Shown in pieces: positions 33,842-42,726 of a stretch of 64,000 nt of DNA. How positions within the stretch are numbered: the stretch's first letter is position 1; each line of letters begins with the position of its first letter. The position numbers and the translations under genes are program-made. Source of the DNA: Paenibacillus plantiphilus (GTDB taxonomy: Bacteria; Bacillota; Bacilli; Paenibacillales; Paenibacillaceae); NCBI RefSeq assembly GCF_927798095.1, contig NZ_CAKMMF010000007.1, positions 186,001 through 250,000 on the forward strand, in the 5' to 3' direction. The notes beneath the pieces are model-generated. The model saw nothing but the letters and a program-made list of their open reading frames with translations. It did no database searches and had not been told where the DNA came from.

Positions 33842-36703
33842 GTGCGCAGGATAAGAGGTTATTTATTAAAATTAATTTATTTTCCAATTTGCAGGAGGTG
33901 TAAAGGTCTGGACGCTTATCAGTATCAACCGCATCAGAACGAGCATCAATTTCATCGCAGCCGCAGGCCGGGGCTGTATTTCGAATACGGAGGCCATTAT
34001 TACGAGGGATCAATCTCCCATTACTGGAATAGTGGTTTCCGTATCGTTACTACCCATCAGCTTTCGCTCCAAATCGGCGGAGTCCTTCCTCGTATTAAGC
34101 TGCTTAGCAGTGACCGTGACCATTTCCTGCATGAATTAACCATCACGGCGCTTGCCGGCAATGAGGGGACACTCCTTATTGATGCCGATCAGCGCAATCC
34201 GGCGGCTGTGGAGCAGTTCCACGAGCAGTTTCACATCGCTTTTCTCGGACATTCCCCGCTTCAAAACTCCGGCCATGCCCATTCATTATCCATGCCCTCA
34301 TTCATCGGACGCAAGCATTACACCCAGGAAGCAACAGAGGCTCGCCAGCAATGGCTGGAGCAAGCTACAGGCAGCAGGATCAGCCATGTATCGCAGTCGA
34401 TATTCCATGACAATCCCTCGCTGCTTGCCGGCAACATTGAGAATTACATTGGTTCGGTGCAGATTCCGCTAGGAATAGCAGGGCCGCTATGGATCAGGGG
34501 AACGTATGCCAATGGATACTCGCCTATTCCGATTGCGACTACAGAAGGGGCGCTCATCAGCTCCATCTCGCGCGGCGCCAAAGCCTGCAATGCTGCAGGG
34601 GGAATCGAGGTTCAAGTCGTACGTCAGACAATGGTGCGGGCGCCTGTGTTTTTTTGCGGCGATATGAGGGGAGCGCTGCTTCTGGCGGCGTGGATGGAAG
34701 AGCATAGCGCCGGAATCAAAGCGAAGGCGGAAAGCGCTTCTTCGGTTGCTAAGCTGGTCAGCATACAGACGCACCCTTTTGGAGATCAGCTGCATGTTCA
34801 GTTCTGTTACGAGACGGGAGATGCTGCCGGGCAGAATATGACCACCTCCTGTACCTTTGTCGCCTGTGAGTGGATGATCGATCAAGTGAAGGATATGCCG
34901 GAGATGAAGGTTCTCTCCTATATGATCGAGGGCAATATGGCAGGGGATAAGAAGGTCAGCATGCGGAGCTTTATTGAAGGAAGAGGCATTGGCGTCCTTG
35001 CATCGGTCCATATACCGGAGGCTGTATTCCGTCAGACGATGCGGCTCTCAACGGACCAGTACATGCGTCGCTGGTATGCAGCCGAGGTCGGTGGACTGCG
35101 AACAGGGATGGTCGGACATAACGTGAATTTTGCGAATGTGCTTGCCGGGATATTTACAGCTACGGGGCAGGATATCGCCTGTGTGCACGAATCCGGCTGC
35201 GGGATATTCAAGCCGCGTCAGGAGTCGGACGGTATCTCGATTCATCTTGAATTGCCCTCGCTTGTTATAGGAACAGTGGGCGGTGGGACGGGTTTGCCGA
35301 CACAGCGCGAATGTCTGGAGATGCTGGGCTGCGGCGGCCCTGGCAAAGCGTTCAAGCTGGCAGAGATCATGGCGGCGGCTTGTCTGGCATTGGATGTCTC
35401 GACGAGCGCGGCAATCGGATCGAATGAATTTGTGAAGGCGCATGAGAAGCTCGGCAGGAAGTCATCCCAGACTGGAATCAGCAGGGGAGATATTACGACG
35501 CGCTTCTTCCAATCCCTTCTTGGAGAGCAACGGGGGAAAGTCAAATCCTTCGAATCCATATCCTTGAACACAGAGTCAAGCGTGGTGACGAATATGATGA
35601 AGAAGCAGACAAGCCGCTTCCAAGGGCTGCACCGCTATGCGCTTCACCTGCAGCAGGACGGCGTGCAGAGGGAGCTTCCGGTTGTCCTCAAGGTAAAATC
35701 AGATGATCGGGAAATGATGGATTTGGGAATCGGAATCGCAAAATTATCGGGGGAGGATCGATTATCAGGATTATTCGAATCACAGCTGCACATATTTGGT
35801 TTCGAGGGGGCGCATTTACGGGAAATTGCATTATATAAGCATGCTTCAGCAGCATTGCTTCAATATTGTCCGGATATTTATGGGGTCGTTCACAATGAAG
35901 ACAAAGAGGCCTACGCCATATTGATGGAGGATCTGTCGTCATACAGCCATATGAATGCCATACAATCTACAGAGGAGTGGGATGACGAGCATATCGGGCT
36001 GGTGCTTGGAGATTTGGCAGCTATCCATGCGGTATATCTGGATCAGGAAGAGAGGCTTCCCGCTGCAATGGGAGTGGAAGGGCTGGATGTAGCGAGCTAT
36101 GTGGATGCGACCGAGCTGCTGCTTGCCTTGACCGATTATAATCACGAGCGCTTCCCCGCGCTGATGTCCAAACAGCTGCACGGGCTGCTGCATCGATTTA
36201 TACGGAATATTTCTTCGCATATTGAAGAGATGCGGACCTATCACAGAACCTTGACGCATAATGATTTCAATCCGCGAAATCTGGGTCTGCGTGTACCGGA
36301 GGATATGGAGCAGGTGCTAGAGGACAAGAAGCAGGCGCTGCAGGATGGGGAGCGGGTGCTTGAGGACAAGAAGCAGTTGGTGGTGTATGATTGGGAGCTG
36401 GCGAGCTATGGCAATCCTCAGCATGATTGCCTCGAATTCCTGATTTATACGCTGTCATCAGATGTACCGATGACGCAATGGGACCGTTATCTGGATGGAT
36501 ACCGCCAAAGCTTGGAGAAGGCCAGCAGCGGACACACGTTGGATAAACAGTCCTTCGAGCATATCGCAATCTTGAATGCACTGGAGATGGCTGCCGTTCG
36601 CTTCAATCTCTACTTGCTGGCAAACAACCTGCTTCATCTCCCCTATATGGAGCGCGTCTATTTGAATCTAGCCCGTTTTATTACGGAGAAGCTTGCAGAT
36701 TAA
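33842..36703 (+). CDS. class I HMG-CoA reductase fused to an APH-fold kinase
   Basis: 953 residues in this reading. Residues 1-~150 are unrecognised. About 170-570 is a class I HMG-CoA reductase (HMG-CoA to mevalonate, NADPH): ENYIGSVQIPLGIAGPL, ATTEGALISSISRG (Glu235), AGDKK (Lys370/371), FTATGQDIA (Asp444), LVIGTVGGGTGLPTQ and FVKAHEKLGR (His534), so all four catalytic residues are kept. About 600-953 is an aminoglycoside/choline-kinase-fold phosphotransferase: VVLKVK (Lys617), LTHNDFNPRN (Asp808, Asn813) and VYDWELASYG (Asp850). The fusion is, to my knowledge, not a described architecture. Start is uncertain: GTG at 33842 has no ribosome binding site, whereas AGGAGGTG at 33893-33900 sits 7 nt before an in-frame CTG at 33908 (931 residues). 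Confidence 0.87.
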   Translation: MRRIRGYLLKLIYFPICRRCKGLDAYQYQPHQNEHQFHRSRRPGLYFEYGGHYYEGSISHYWNSGFRIVTTHQLSLQIGGVLPRIKLLSSDRDHFLHELTITALAGNEGTLLIDADQRNPAAVEQFHEQFHIAFLGHSPLQNSGHAHSLSMPSFIGRKHYTQEATEARQQWLEQATGSRISHVSQSIFHDNPSLLAGNIENYIGSVQIPLGIAGPLWIRGTYANGYSPIPIATTEGALISSISRGAKACNAAGGIEVQVVRQTMVRAPVFFCGDMRGALLLAAWMEEHSAGIKAKAESASSVAKLVSIQTHPFGDQLHVQFCYETGDAAGQNMTTSCTFVACEWMIDQVKDMPEMKVLSYMIEGNMAGDKKVSMRSFIEGRGIGVLASVHIPEAVFRQTMRLSTDQYMRRWYAAEVGGLRTGMVGHNVNFANVLAGIFTATGQDIACVHESGCGIFKPRQESDGISIHLELPSLVIGTVGGGTGLPTQRECLEMLGCGGPGKAFKLAEIMAAACLALDVSTSAAIGSNEFVKAHEKLGRKSSQTGISRGDITTRFFQSLLGEQRGKVKSFESISLNTESSVVTNMMKKQTSRFQGLHRYALHLQQDGVQRELPVVLKVKSDDREMMDLGIGIAKLSGEDRLSGLFESQLHIFGFEGAHLREIALYKHASAALLQYCPDIYGVVHNEDKEAYAILMEDLSSYSHMNAIQSTEEWDDEHIGLVLGDLAAIHAVYLDQEERLPAAMGVEGLDVASYVDATELLLALTDYNHERFPALMSKQLHGLLHRFIRNISSHIEEMRTYHRTLTHNDFNPRNLGLRVPEDMEQVLEDKKQALQDGERVLEDKKQLVVYDWELASYGNPQHDCLEFLIYTLSSDVPMTQWDRYLDGYRQSLEKASSGHTLDKQSFEHIAILNALEMAAVRFNLYLLANNLLHLPYMERVYLNLARFITEKLAD

Positions 36704-36960
36704 GCGGTGTGCGGGGATTGGCAGCGTGGATGGAGGGATTCTCCATAATGCCGAAGTTTGGCGAAGAGGCCGAAGAGGCTGTCCCAAAAGTGCCCAAGTG
36801 GGCAGCTTCTTCGCTTGAGCCGATCTAGCTGCACGCTTTCCGCATCCTTCGAGCGGACCGTATACAGGTTCGTTGATGTCGTTCATTGTTTGGCTCTATA
36901 GCTATTACGCCTTACCACACTATAACTACACAAGCTGGGACACACTTACAACAATCGAAT

Positions 36961-37800
36961 CTGCGCGTCTTTCTCCGCTGTTAGCATGTTTTTCCGTCTT
37001 ACAGCGCATCGGCCGTCCCGATTGTGTGTTGTAACACGGAAATTCCTGCTTACGGATGAGCCTTGCGTAGATTCTGAGCGCCTTTCATCGCTGTTAGCAT
37101 GTTTTTCCGTCTTACAGCGCATCGGCCGTCCCGATTGTGTGTTGTAACACGGAAATTCCTGCTTACGGATGAGCCTTGCGTAGAATCTGCGCGTCTTTCT
37201 CCGCTGTTAGCATGTTTTTCCGTCTTACAGCGCATCGGCCGTCCCGATTCTGTGTTGTAACACGGAAATTCCTGCTTACGGATGAGCCTTACGTAGATTC
37301 CGAGCGCTTTTCATCGCTGTTAGCGTGTTTTTCCGTCTTACAGCGCATCGGCCGTCCCGATTGTGTGTTGTAACACGGAAATTCCTGCTTACGGATGAGC
37401 CTTGCGTAGATTCTGAGCGCCTTTCATCGCTGTTAGCATGTTTTCCGTCTTACAGCGCATCGGCCGTCCCGATTCTGTGTTGTAACACGGAAATTCCTGC
37501 TTACGGCGGAGCCTTACGTAGATTCTGAGCACCTTTCTCCGCTGTTAGCATGTTTTTCCGTCTTACAGAGCATCGGCCGTCCCGATTCTGTGTTGTAACA
37601 CGGAAATTCCTGCTTACGGATGAGCCTTATGTAGATTCTGAGCGCTTTTCTCCGCTGTTAGCATGTTTTTCCGTCTTACAGCGCATCGCACATCACAAAT
37701 TTGTGTTGTAACACGGAAATTCCCGCTTACGGCGGAGCCTTGCGTAGCATTCTGTGCGTCTATCTCGACTGTTAGCATGTTTTCCGTCTTATAGCGGAAT
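36961..37800. repeat. 113-bp tandem repeat array 1 (eight units)
   Basis: Eight head-to-tail units; the word GCTGTTAGCATG starts at 36977, 37090, 37203, 37316, 37429, 37541, 37654 and, slightly changed (CTGTTAGCATG), 37769, a period of 113 bp. Units are mostly over 90% alike. Read on the minus strand each unit contains GCTGTAAGACGGAAAAAC...GCTAACAGC, the hairpin motif shared with arrays at 45 and 62.5 kb. The array fills the space between the convergent HMG-CoA reductase fusion and CarS-like genes. Open frames inside are artefacts of the repeat. The flanking 36704-36960 holds no gene. Confidence 0.92.
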
Positions 37801-37888
37801 CTTATCCAGATTTTCCGGCTTACTGTGCTATTCCACAGTTGTATCAATCCGCTTTGGGGATGCCCCTGTCACTAAACTAACTCTATCC

Positions 37889-38479
37889 TTAACCTGCTTG
37901 CTTCTTCAAGCCCAGCACGAACAGCAGCAGGTTGACCACATAATGCACCGCTGTGCCGATGAGCAGGAATAGTGCCACTTCCAGGCCTGTCGGATGATAG
38001 AAAATATATGCAGCCAGCACACAGCCGATAACCGAATCCGCTTGGTCAATGAGCGTGAAGCTGATGCCGACCCAGCCCTTGATGTTGCGACCCGGCGGAA
38101 TGTTAAGACGGCGCTTGATAAAACTGTTGGGCAGCTCGAACAGGACATAAGCCAGTCCCCACACTAGTCCATAGCCCCATTCTGTATAGGGCGTATGATA
38201 TGTATCCCACGGCAGCAAGGAGTTCTCCTTCAGCCAAGTCCAATGACCAGTCAACCAACCCATAGCGCCAAACCAGAATGAAGTGAATACAATCATGCCG
38301 AGAAAACCCTGCCAGGTTTTGTTGTCCCCGAGAATACGCTTGCCATCCCTCCAATAGCCTCCGCCGTCCATGGGCTTTCCATGCTTGCGAATCAGGGGCA
38401 GTTTTACAAAGATCATATTCGTAACACCAGCCAGAATAATAGGCATCATAAAAAGCAGTACCTGCAAGGCGAGCATCAT
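37889..38479 (-). CDS. CDP-archaeol synthase-like CTP transferase (CarS family)
   Basis: 196 residues, about five membrane helices. The region GKPMDGGGYWRDGKRILGDNKTWQGFLGM (around residues 35-61) holds the RILGDNKTWQG signature of CarS/DUF46, which transfers CMP from CTP to an unsaturated archaetidic acid-like lipid phosphate; CdsA proteins have a related but different C-terminal signature. The N-terminus (MMPIILAGVTNMIFVKLPL) is like CarS. ATG at 38479 follows AAGGAG by 9 nt; TTG at 38485 is too close. Last gene of the operon with the UbiA and PEP-synthase-like genes. The natural lipid substrate in this organism is unknown. Confidence 0.82.
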   Translation of the reverse strand: MMLALQVLLFMMPIILAGVTNMIFVKLPLIRKHGKPMDGGGYWRDGKRILGDNKTWQGFLGMIVFTSFWFGAMGWLTGHWTWLKENSLLPWDTYHTPYTEWGYGLVWGLAYVLFELPNSFIKRRLNIPPGRNIKGWVGISFTLIDQADSVIGCVLAAYIFYHPTGLEVALFLLIGTAVHYVVNLLLFVLGLKKQAG

Positions 38480-38545
38480 GTCCAAGGTCTCCTTCTAATG
38501 TTTACCGACTCATCTTACTCTCACTCATTATCCAGATACGGTTCT

Positions 38546-39382
38546 CTAGCTTATAAGCCGTTCCACAATACGTGCGGCCAAAGGGAGGAGGAAGAATGTA
38601 AATCCGAGTATATAAAATTTGCGTGCATCCGCCGCCACAGGTCGACGTATCAATCGAATGATAAAATACATATTTGCAATCAGATGAGCTAGCAGCATTC
38701 CTCTAAACCCGGCAGCCTCCTGTATATAGAAGCTCATCCATAGTCCACAGAGGAATGAGAAAAGAAACAAGATTCCCGCGGCTGCTGCGGTTCCTCTGGC
38801 CCCGATGGCGCTATCATAGGTCCGCAGCGGCGCCGGCTTCCTCTCGCCGGCATTATGCGCATATTCATGAGCGATAGCAGCGAAGTACATGAATCCGGCG
38901 GAGCCCAGCGATGCCATGCCGACTTTTCCTGTCTGCACCAATCCCAGGAAGATCGGGAGCGCGGCGAAGATCAAGTTGGAGCCAAAAGGATGGCATAGAA
39001 TCGGCAGATGCCGACTGCTCCTGTGCCATATCCAGTAGTACAGGAGCAATATGCCGATGAATGCTAATGCTTCCGGCTGCCGGATGTAAAGCGTCATAAT
39101 GAGCAGAAGAGCGACAAGGCATGCGTATCGCAGGGAGGCTGCGCGTATGAAGCCTGTGACCAGACCGCGACCCGGGCTTTTGATGCGATCCGTATCGATG
39201 GAGTGAAGGTCGTCCGTTGCCCGCAGCAGGAATAGGCCGAGCCAAACCGTACTCAGTGCTGCCGCATACACCTGCCAACTGCCATGAAGCGCGGGCATGA
39301 CGCCGAAGGCGATGATGGCTGCTATCGGGAGTGTGACCTGAAGCGGAAATCTCTCGGCTATGTAGCGCCAAACATGAATCAT
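38546..39382 (-). CDS. UbiA-superfamily prenyltransferase
   Basis: 278 residues with about eight or nine membrane helices. The first acidic motif is LRATDDLHSIDTDRIKSPGRGLVTG (Asp57, 58, 63, 65), which would bind Mg-prenyl diphosphate; the second is the loop AHEYAHNAGERKPAPLRTYDSAIG, where the usual Asp-rich pattern is altered. The style is not that of MenA, CtaB or UbiA for quinones. In archaea UbiA members add the second prenyl chain to glyceryl phosphate lipids. The ATG at 39382 overlaps the stop of the upstream gene (ATGA), so longer readings are rejected. Function in prenyl-lipid synthesis is inferred from context. Confidence 0.83.
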   Translation of the reverse strand: MIHVWRYIAERFPLQVTLPIAAIIAFGVMPALHGSWQVYAAALSTVWLGLFLLRATDDLHSIDTDRIKSPGRGLVTGFIRAASLRYACLVALLLIMTLYIRQPEALAFIGILLLYYWIWHRSSRHLPILCHPFGSNLIFAALPIFLGLVQTGKVGMASLGSAGFMYFAAIAHEYAHNAGERKPAPLRTYDSAIGARGTAAAAGILFLFSFLCGLWMSFYIQEAAGFRGMLLAHLIANMYFIIRLIRRPVAADARKFYILGFTFFLLPLAARIVERLIS

Positions 39383-41976
39383 CCGGCTGCACGCTCGGAT
39401 ACACGTTCGAGCCATTCGATCTCGCCTGTATCTCCATTCACAATGAGCAGGTCGCCGTCGGCTATCGATGCAGTGGCTTTCTCCACAGCGGTAATGGCGG
39501 GTATACCGAATTCCCGAGCGACAATGGCTCCATGGGACAGCATGCCGCCCTTCTCCAGAATCAAGCCTCCCGCGATCTTGAACAGCGGAGTCCAGCCGGG
39601 GTCAGTGCTTCGTGTGACCAGTATATCGCCAGGCTGCAGACGCTGATCCTGAACAGGATCGAGAATAATGCGCGCACGGCCAACTACTCTTCCGCCAGAT
39701 ACAGCAATACCGATTAATCGGGATTCCTCCTGAGTCTGAGAATGCTCCTTCCAATCCTTCACCTGATAGTAGCGGCCCTGTTCCCGCATGAATAAGCCCG
39801 GAGGATCAACCTTCTCATTGTTCCTGTGTGCTTCCTGGCGCATGGCGATGAGCTGGGGAATCGTCTCAGGAAACTGGAATTTTCCATAAGACAGCTCTTC
39901 TATCTCATTCCATCGCAAATAAAAGACGTGCTCGTTCTGCTCCAGATGCCCCTTGTCCACAAGACGACTCCCGATTGCCAATACAATCTGGCGGATCTCT
40001 CCGAATAGGAGACTGCGGATAATCCGGCTCTTCTCCCGCAGGCGAATTGCTTTATGCGTGTGACGCAGCATGAAGCGAAAGGCCATTCGTTTCCAGAATG
40101 GCAATGATTGATTGATTAAACCCAACCAGTCGATTGCGGCTGCGGGTGAAGATGATTCCCCTGATGTATTCCGATGCACGGAGACATGCTGATATTTATT
40201 CACGAGCTGCCAATAAAGATCATGCCTCTCCTCAAAAGTAGGGGAGACGATCGTGCAATCATGGTAGCACCTGCCCCCGAATTGATGCATGAACAGCTTG
40301 AATACACGCAGCGCTTCTCCATTGATCTGCTGCTCCAGCTCATCATATTTGCCATCCTCCAGCAGCTGCTGCCATTGCGCCTGCATCCCGATAAGTGTAG
40401 CTTGCTCTTCAATAAGCCGTGTCGGCTCCAAGCTGCGAAGATCATCGGTCTGCATGACATGAACAGCGGCAAGGTCGTTATTGATGCTCTCATCCTTGAT
40501 CCAGCGCTTGATGAGCAGCTTCAATCCTCCGGGGAAGATTGCCGCGAGCAGATCGACGATCGCAGGACGATCATAATAACGGCTCACGAACCGATTCATC
40601 AACGTATCCAGCACTTGAAGCAACTGATCGAGAGATTGTCCCTCATAGCCGCTCGACCGCCACTGCTCTCTATGTGCATAGAAGCCTGTCTCATATTGCT
40701 GAACCTTTCTCCCTGCGGTTGCCCACAGCTTGATGAATTGATAGGCAAAGGCCCCGTAGCGAAGCGCTTTGAAGCTGCCGTGCTGTGATTTCACAGGAGG
40801 ATCGGTGCGGGGCTCGAATTGAAAGGGCACGTATTGGCCGATAAAATTATCCAGCAGCTTTTTGAGCAGAGGGCCGATAGGCAGCAAGTAAGCGCCTTCG
40901 TACCAATTGCTCAGATTGTAGTATATGCGTCCGGCATGAATGCCCGTCGTATGGTCAACGATAGAACGAATCCGAGCTAATTGATCGTTGCTCCAGCCGA
41001 ACAGTCCCAGCATTCTTCTCGTGTAGTGCTGATAGAACTGATCCACGATCGACCATGTGAATGGCGTCACTACAGAGGGGAAATTCTCCACCATGTTGAC
41101 ATTGGTCCACAGCACCAGCTGCTTTCCCATTAGACCGGTGATGGGACGCACTTGCAGAATGATGACCTTCTGCCCATCGATGCACCATTCCAAATCAACC
41201 GGAAATTGATAATCATGCTCGATCTTCAGCGCGAGCTGCACGAGACGTGCGAGCGCCTCCTCCAGCAGCGGATTATCGGTCTGCCGGGGAATCTGCCCTG
41301 TCATGCGGGAGACAATCGAGCGGTCAGGGGTTACATCACCGGATACAAGCTTGTCTCCCAAGCCGTCAACCCATTCAATAATGAGATAATCGGTATCCAT
41401 GCTGATGGGATTCATAGTGAACAAGACGCCCGCATATTGCGGGTGCTTCTGCTCTTGGACAATGACGCCCATCTGCAATGTGTGGGTATGGGCGATGTCG
41501 CTGCGCTCGTTATAGGCAGCAACGGCCGCGCTGAAAATACTGGCCCAGCAAGCTCTAATGCGATCATAGACATCAGCAGGGCTGACATTAAGATAGGTCT
41601 CGAATTGACCGGCCATAGAGTGCTCCGCGCCATCCTCGGCAGCGGAGGAGGAGCGCACCGCGTACGACTCGAACGCATACTGCTCCAATGCCGAATCTAC
41701 GGCTTGCTTAATGGTCTGCGGAAATGCACCTGACTTGATCTGATCCGCCAGCATGCTCCTCTCGGAATGGGGGTTGTGCACATCAATAGTATTGAAATTA
41801 CAGTAGAGTAGAAATGCTTGCACGGTAAGAACAAATCCGTGGGGGACAGGATAACGAAGCTTGTGAAGCTCCATCAATCGGGCTGCTTTGCCCCCGACAG
41901 TTATGGCATCTGCCTCATCCGTGGACAAGTGCAGCAGATGCGGCTCTGTACGAAGCGCATCCTTTGGCGTGGACAT
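39379..41976 (-). CDS. PEP synthase/rifampin phosphotransferase-like dikinase
   Basis: 865 residues, nearly the length of rifampin phosphotransferase. The N-terminal ATP-grasp domain reads VGGKAARLMELHKLRYPVPHGFVLT, YAVRSSSAAEDGAEHSMAGQFETYLNV, GVIVQEQKHPQYAGVLFTMNP and FPVDLEWCIDGQKVIILQVRPITG. A variable middle domain (~330-750) would bind the substrate. The C-terminal swivelling domain has GDILVTRSTDPGWTPLFK and the phospho-His loop GGMLSHGAIVAREFGIP (His815). The family moves the beta-phosphate of ATP to pyruvate or to a hydroxyl. The acceptor here could be a lipid-pathway intermediate, or an antibiotic. ATG at 41976 follows AAAGGAG by 8 nt. Confidence 0.88.
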   Translation of the reverse strand: MSTPKDALRTEPHLLHLSTDEADAITVGGKAARLMELHKLRYPVPHGFVLTVQAFLLYCNFNTIDVHNPHSERSMLADQIKSGAFPQTIKQAVDSALEQYAFESYAVRSSSAAEDGAEHSMAGQFETYLNVSPADVYDRIRACWASIFSAAVAAYNERSDIAHTHTLQMGVIVQEQKHPQYAGVLFTMNPISMDTDYLIIEWVDGLGDKLVSGDVTPDRSIVSRMTGQIPRQTDNPLLEEALARLVQLALKIEHDYQFPVDLEWCIDGQKVIILQVRPITGLMGKQLVLWTNVNMVENFPSVVTPFTWSIVDQFYQHYTRRMLGLFGWSNDQLARIRSIVDHTTGIHAGRIYYNLSNWYEGAYLLPIGPLLKKLLDNFIGQYVPFQFEPRTDPPVKSQHGSFKALRYGAFAYQFIKLWATAGRKVQQYETGFYAHREQWRSSGYEGQSLDQLLQVLDTLMNRFVSRYYDRPAIVDLLAAIFPGGLKLLIKRWIKDESINNDLAAVHVMQTDDLRSLEPTRLIEEQATLIGMQAQWQQLLEDGKYDELEQQINGEALRVFKLFMHQFGGRCYHDCTIVSPTFEERHDLYWQLVNKYQHVSVHRNTSGESSSPAAAIDWLGLINQSLPFWKRMAFRFMLRHTHKAIRLREKSRIIRSLLFGEIRQIVLAIGSRLVDKGHLEQNEHVFYLRWNEIEELSYGKFQFPETIPQLIAMRQEAHRNNEKVDPPGLFMREQGRYYQVKDWKEHSQTQEESRLIGIAVSGGRVVGRARIILDPVQDQRLQPGDILVTRSTDPGWTPLFKIAGGLILEKGGMLSHGAIVAREFGIPAITAVEKATASIADGDLLIVNGDTGEIEWLERVSERAAG

Positions 41977-42028
41977 GAATTCAACTCCTTTTCTATCAGG
42001 GATTCCGTATAGCTGTTCCAATGGTATA

Positions 42029-42057
42029 ATTATAATGGTTTGCCAGGCCAATACCAA
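42029..42057 (-). promoter_or_regulatory. promoter of the dikinase-UbiA-CarS operon
   Basis: Minus strand: TTGGTA (42057-42052), 17-nt spacer, TATAAT (42034-42029), giving a start site about 50 nt before the ATG at 41976. Confidence 0.65.
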
Positions 42058-42090
42058 TTGAAATCTTAGAGGAAAAGGGGCATATCTTGC

Positions 42091-42711
42091 ATGCGCGACA
42101 ATCGGATTTTCCCCGTTTTACAATACTTGAATGTTCCGAACGGCTTGACAACGATATCGCTCATAACGGGATTTGGCAGCTTCATTCTGCTTTTGGAGCA
42201 TGAGCTGGCTTGGGCGTTCACCTGTTATGCCGTTGCGATTCTATTGGACCGCTTGGATGGGGTTGCAGCGCGGCGCTTAGGACAGGCCTCACCGATTGGC
42301 GGACAGCTGGACAGCTTGGCGGATGCCGTTAACTTCTGCTTGTATCCCCCACTGTATGTTTGGCTGCTGACAGGGCAAATGTATTGGACGCTGCCCATTT
42401 TGCTGATTTATGTGGCTGCCGGCATCTGGCGGCTTGCATACTTCAACATTGCCGGCATGCAGGAGGAGTCGGAGCGGGGGGGTTATTTTATCGGTGTGCC
42501 GACTACGGTCTGCGCCAGCTGGTTCGTGATCCTCTATTCGCTGCTGCACATTGCTGCGGTTGATTCCACTATTAAAGCTATCGTGCTGAGCCTGTACTTT
42601 CTTCTGGCAGCGCTGCTTATGCTATCCTCGATTCCCTATGCCAAGAACGGCATAGCGACGAAGCTGCTGTATCTTCTCATTCCAGGTTCGGTCATCCTGA
42701 TGTGGCTTTAG
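42091..42711 (+). CDS. CDP-alcohol phosphatidyltransferase (PssA-like)
   Basis: 206 residues, about six membrane helices. The family motif is complete: LLDRLDGVAARRLGQASPIGGQLDSLADAVNF (Asp53, Asp56-Gly57, Ala60-Arg61, Gly70, Asp74, Asp78). The start VLQYLNVPNGLTTISLITGF and the motif spacing resemble phosphatidylserine synthase PssA and its archaeal counterpart archaetidylserine synthase. It would replace CMP on a CDP-activated lipid with an alcohol head group. Only 114 bp separate it from the divergent dikinase operon that ends in a CDP-lipid-forming CarS-like enzyme, so it is the natural next step. Ribosome binding site AAAGGGG is 10 nt from the ATG. Confidence 0.88.
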   Translation: MRDNRIFPVLQYLNVPNGLTTISLITGFGSFILLLEHELAWAFTCYAVAILLDRLDGVAARRLGQASPIGGQLDSLADAVNFCLYPPLYVWLLTGQMYWTLPILLIYVAAGIWRLAYFNIAGMQEESERGGYFIGVPTTVCASWFVILYSLLHIAAVDSTIKAIVLSLYFLLAALLMLSSIPYAKNGIATKLLYLLIPGSVILMWL

Positions 42712-42726
42712 GGCAAAGTCGGGCCG

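Noticed and set aside
36961-37847. Tandem repeats considered as a CRISPR array and the frames inside as small proteins
   Set aside because: Units repeat over their whole 113 bp without unique spacers and no cas genes are present; the frames repeat the same peptide out of the repeat itself.
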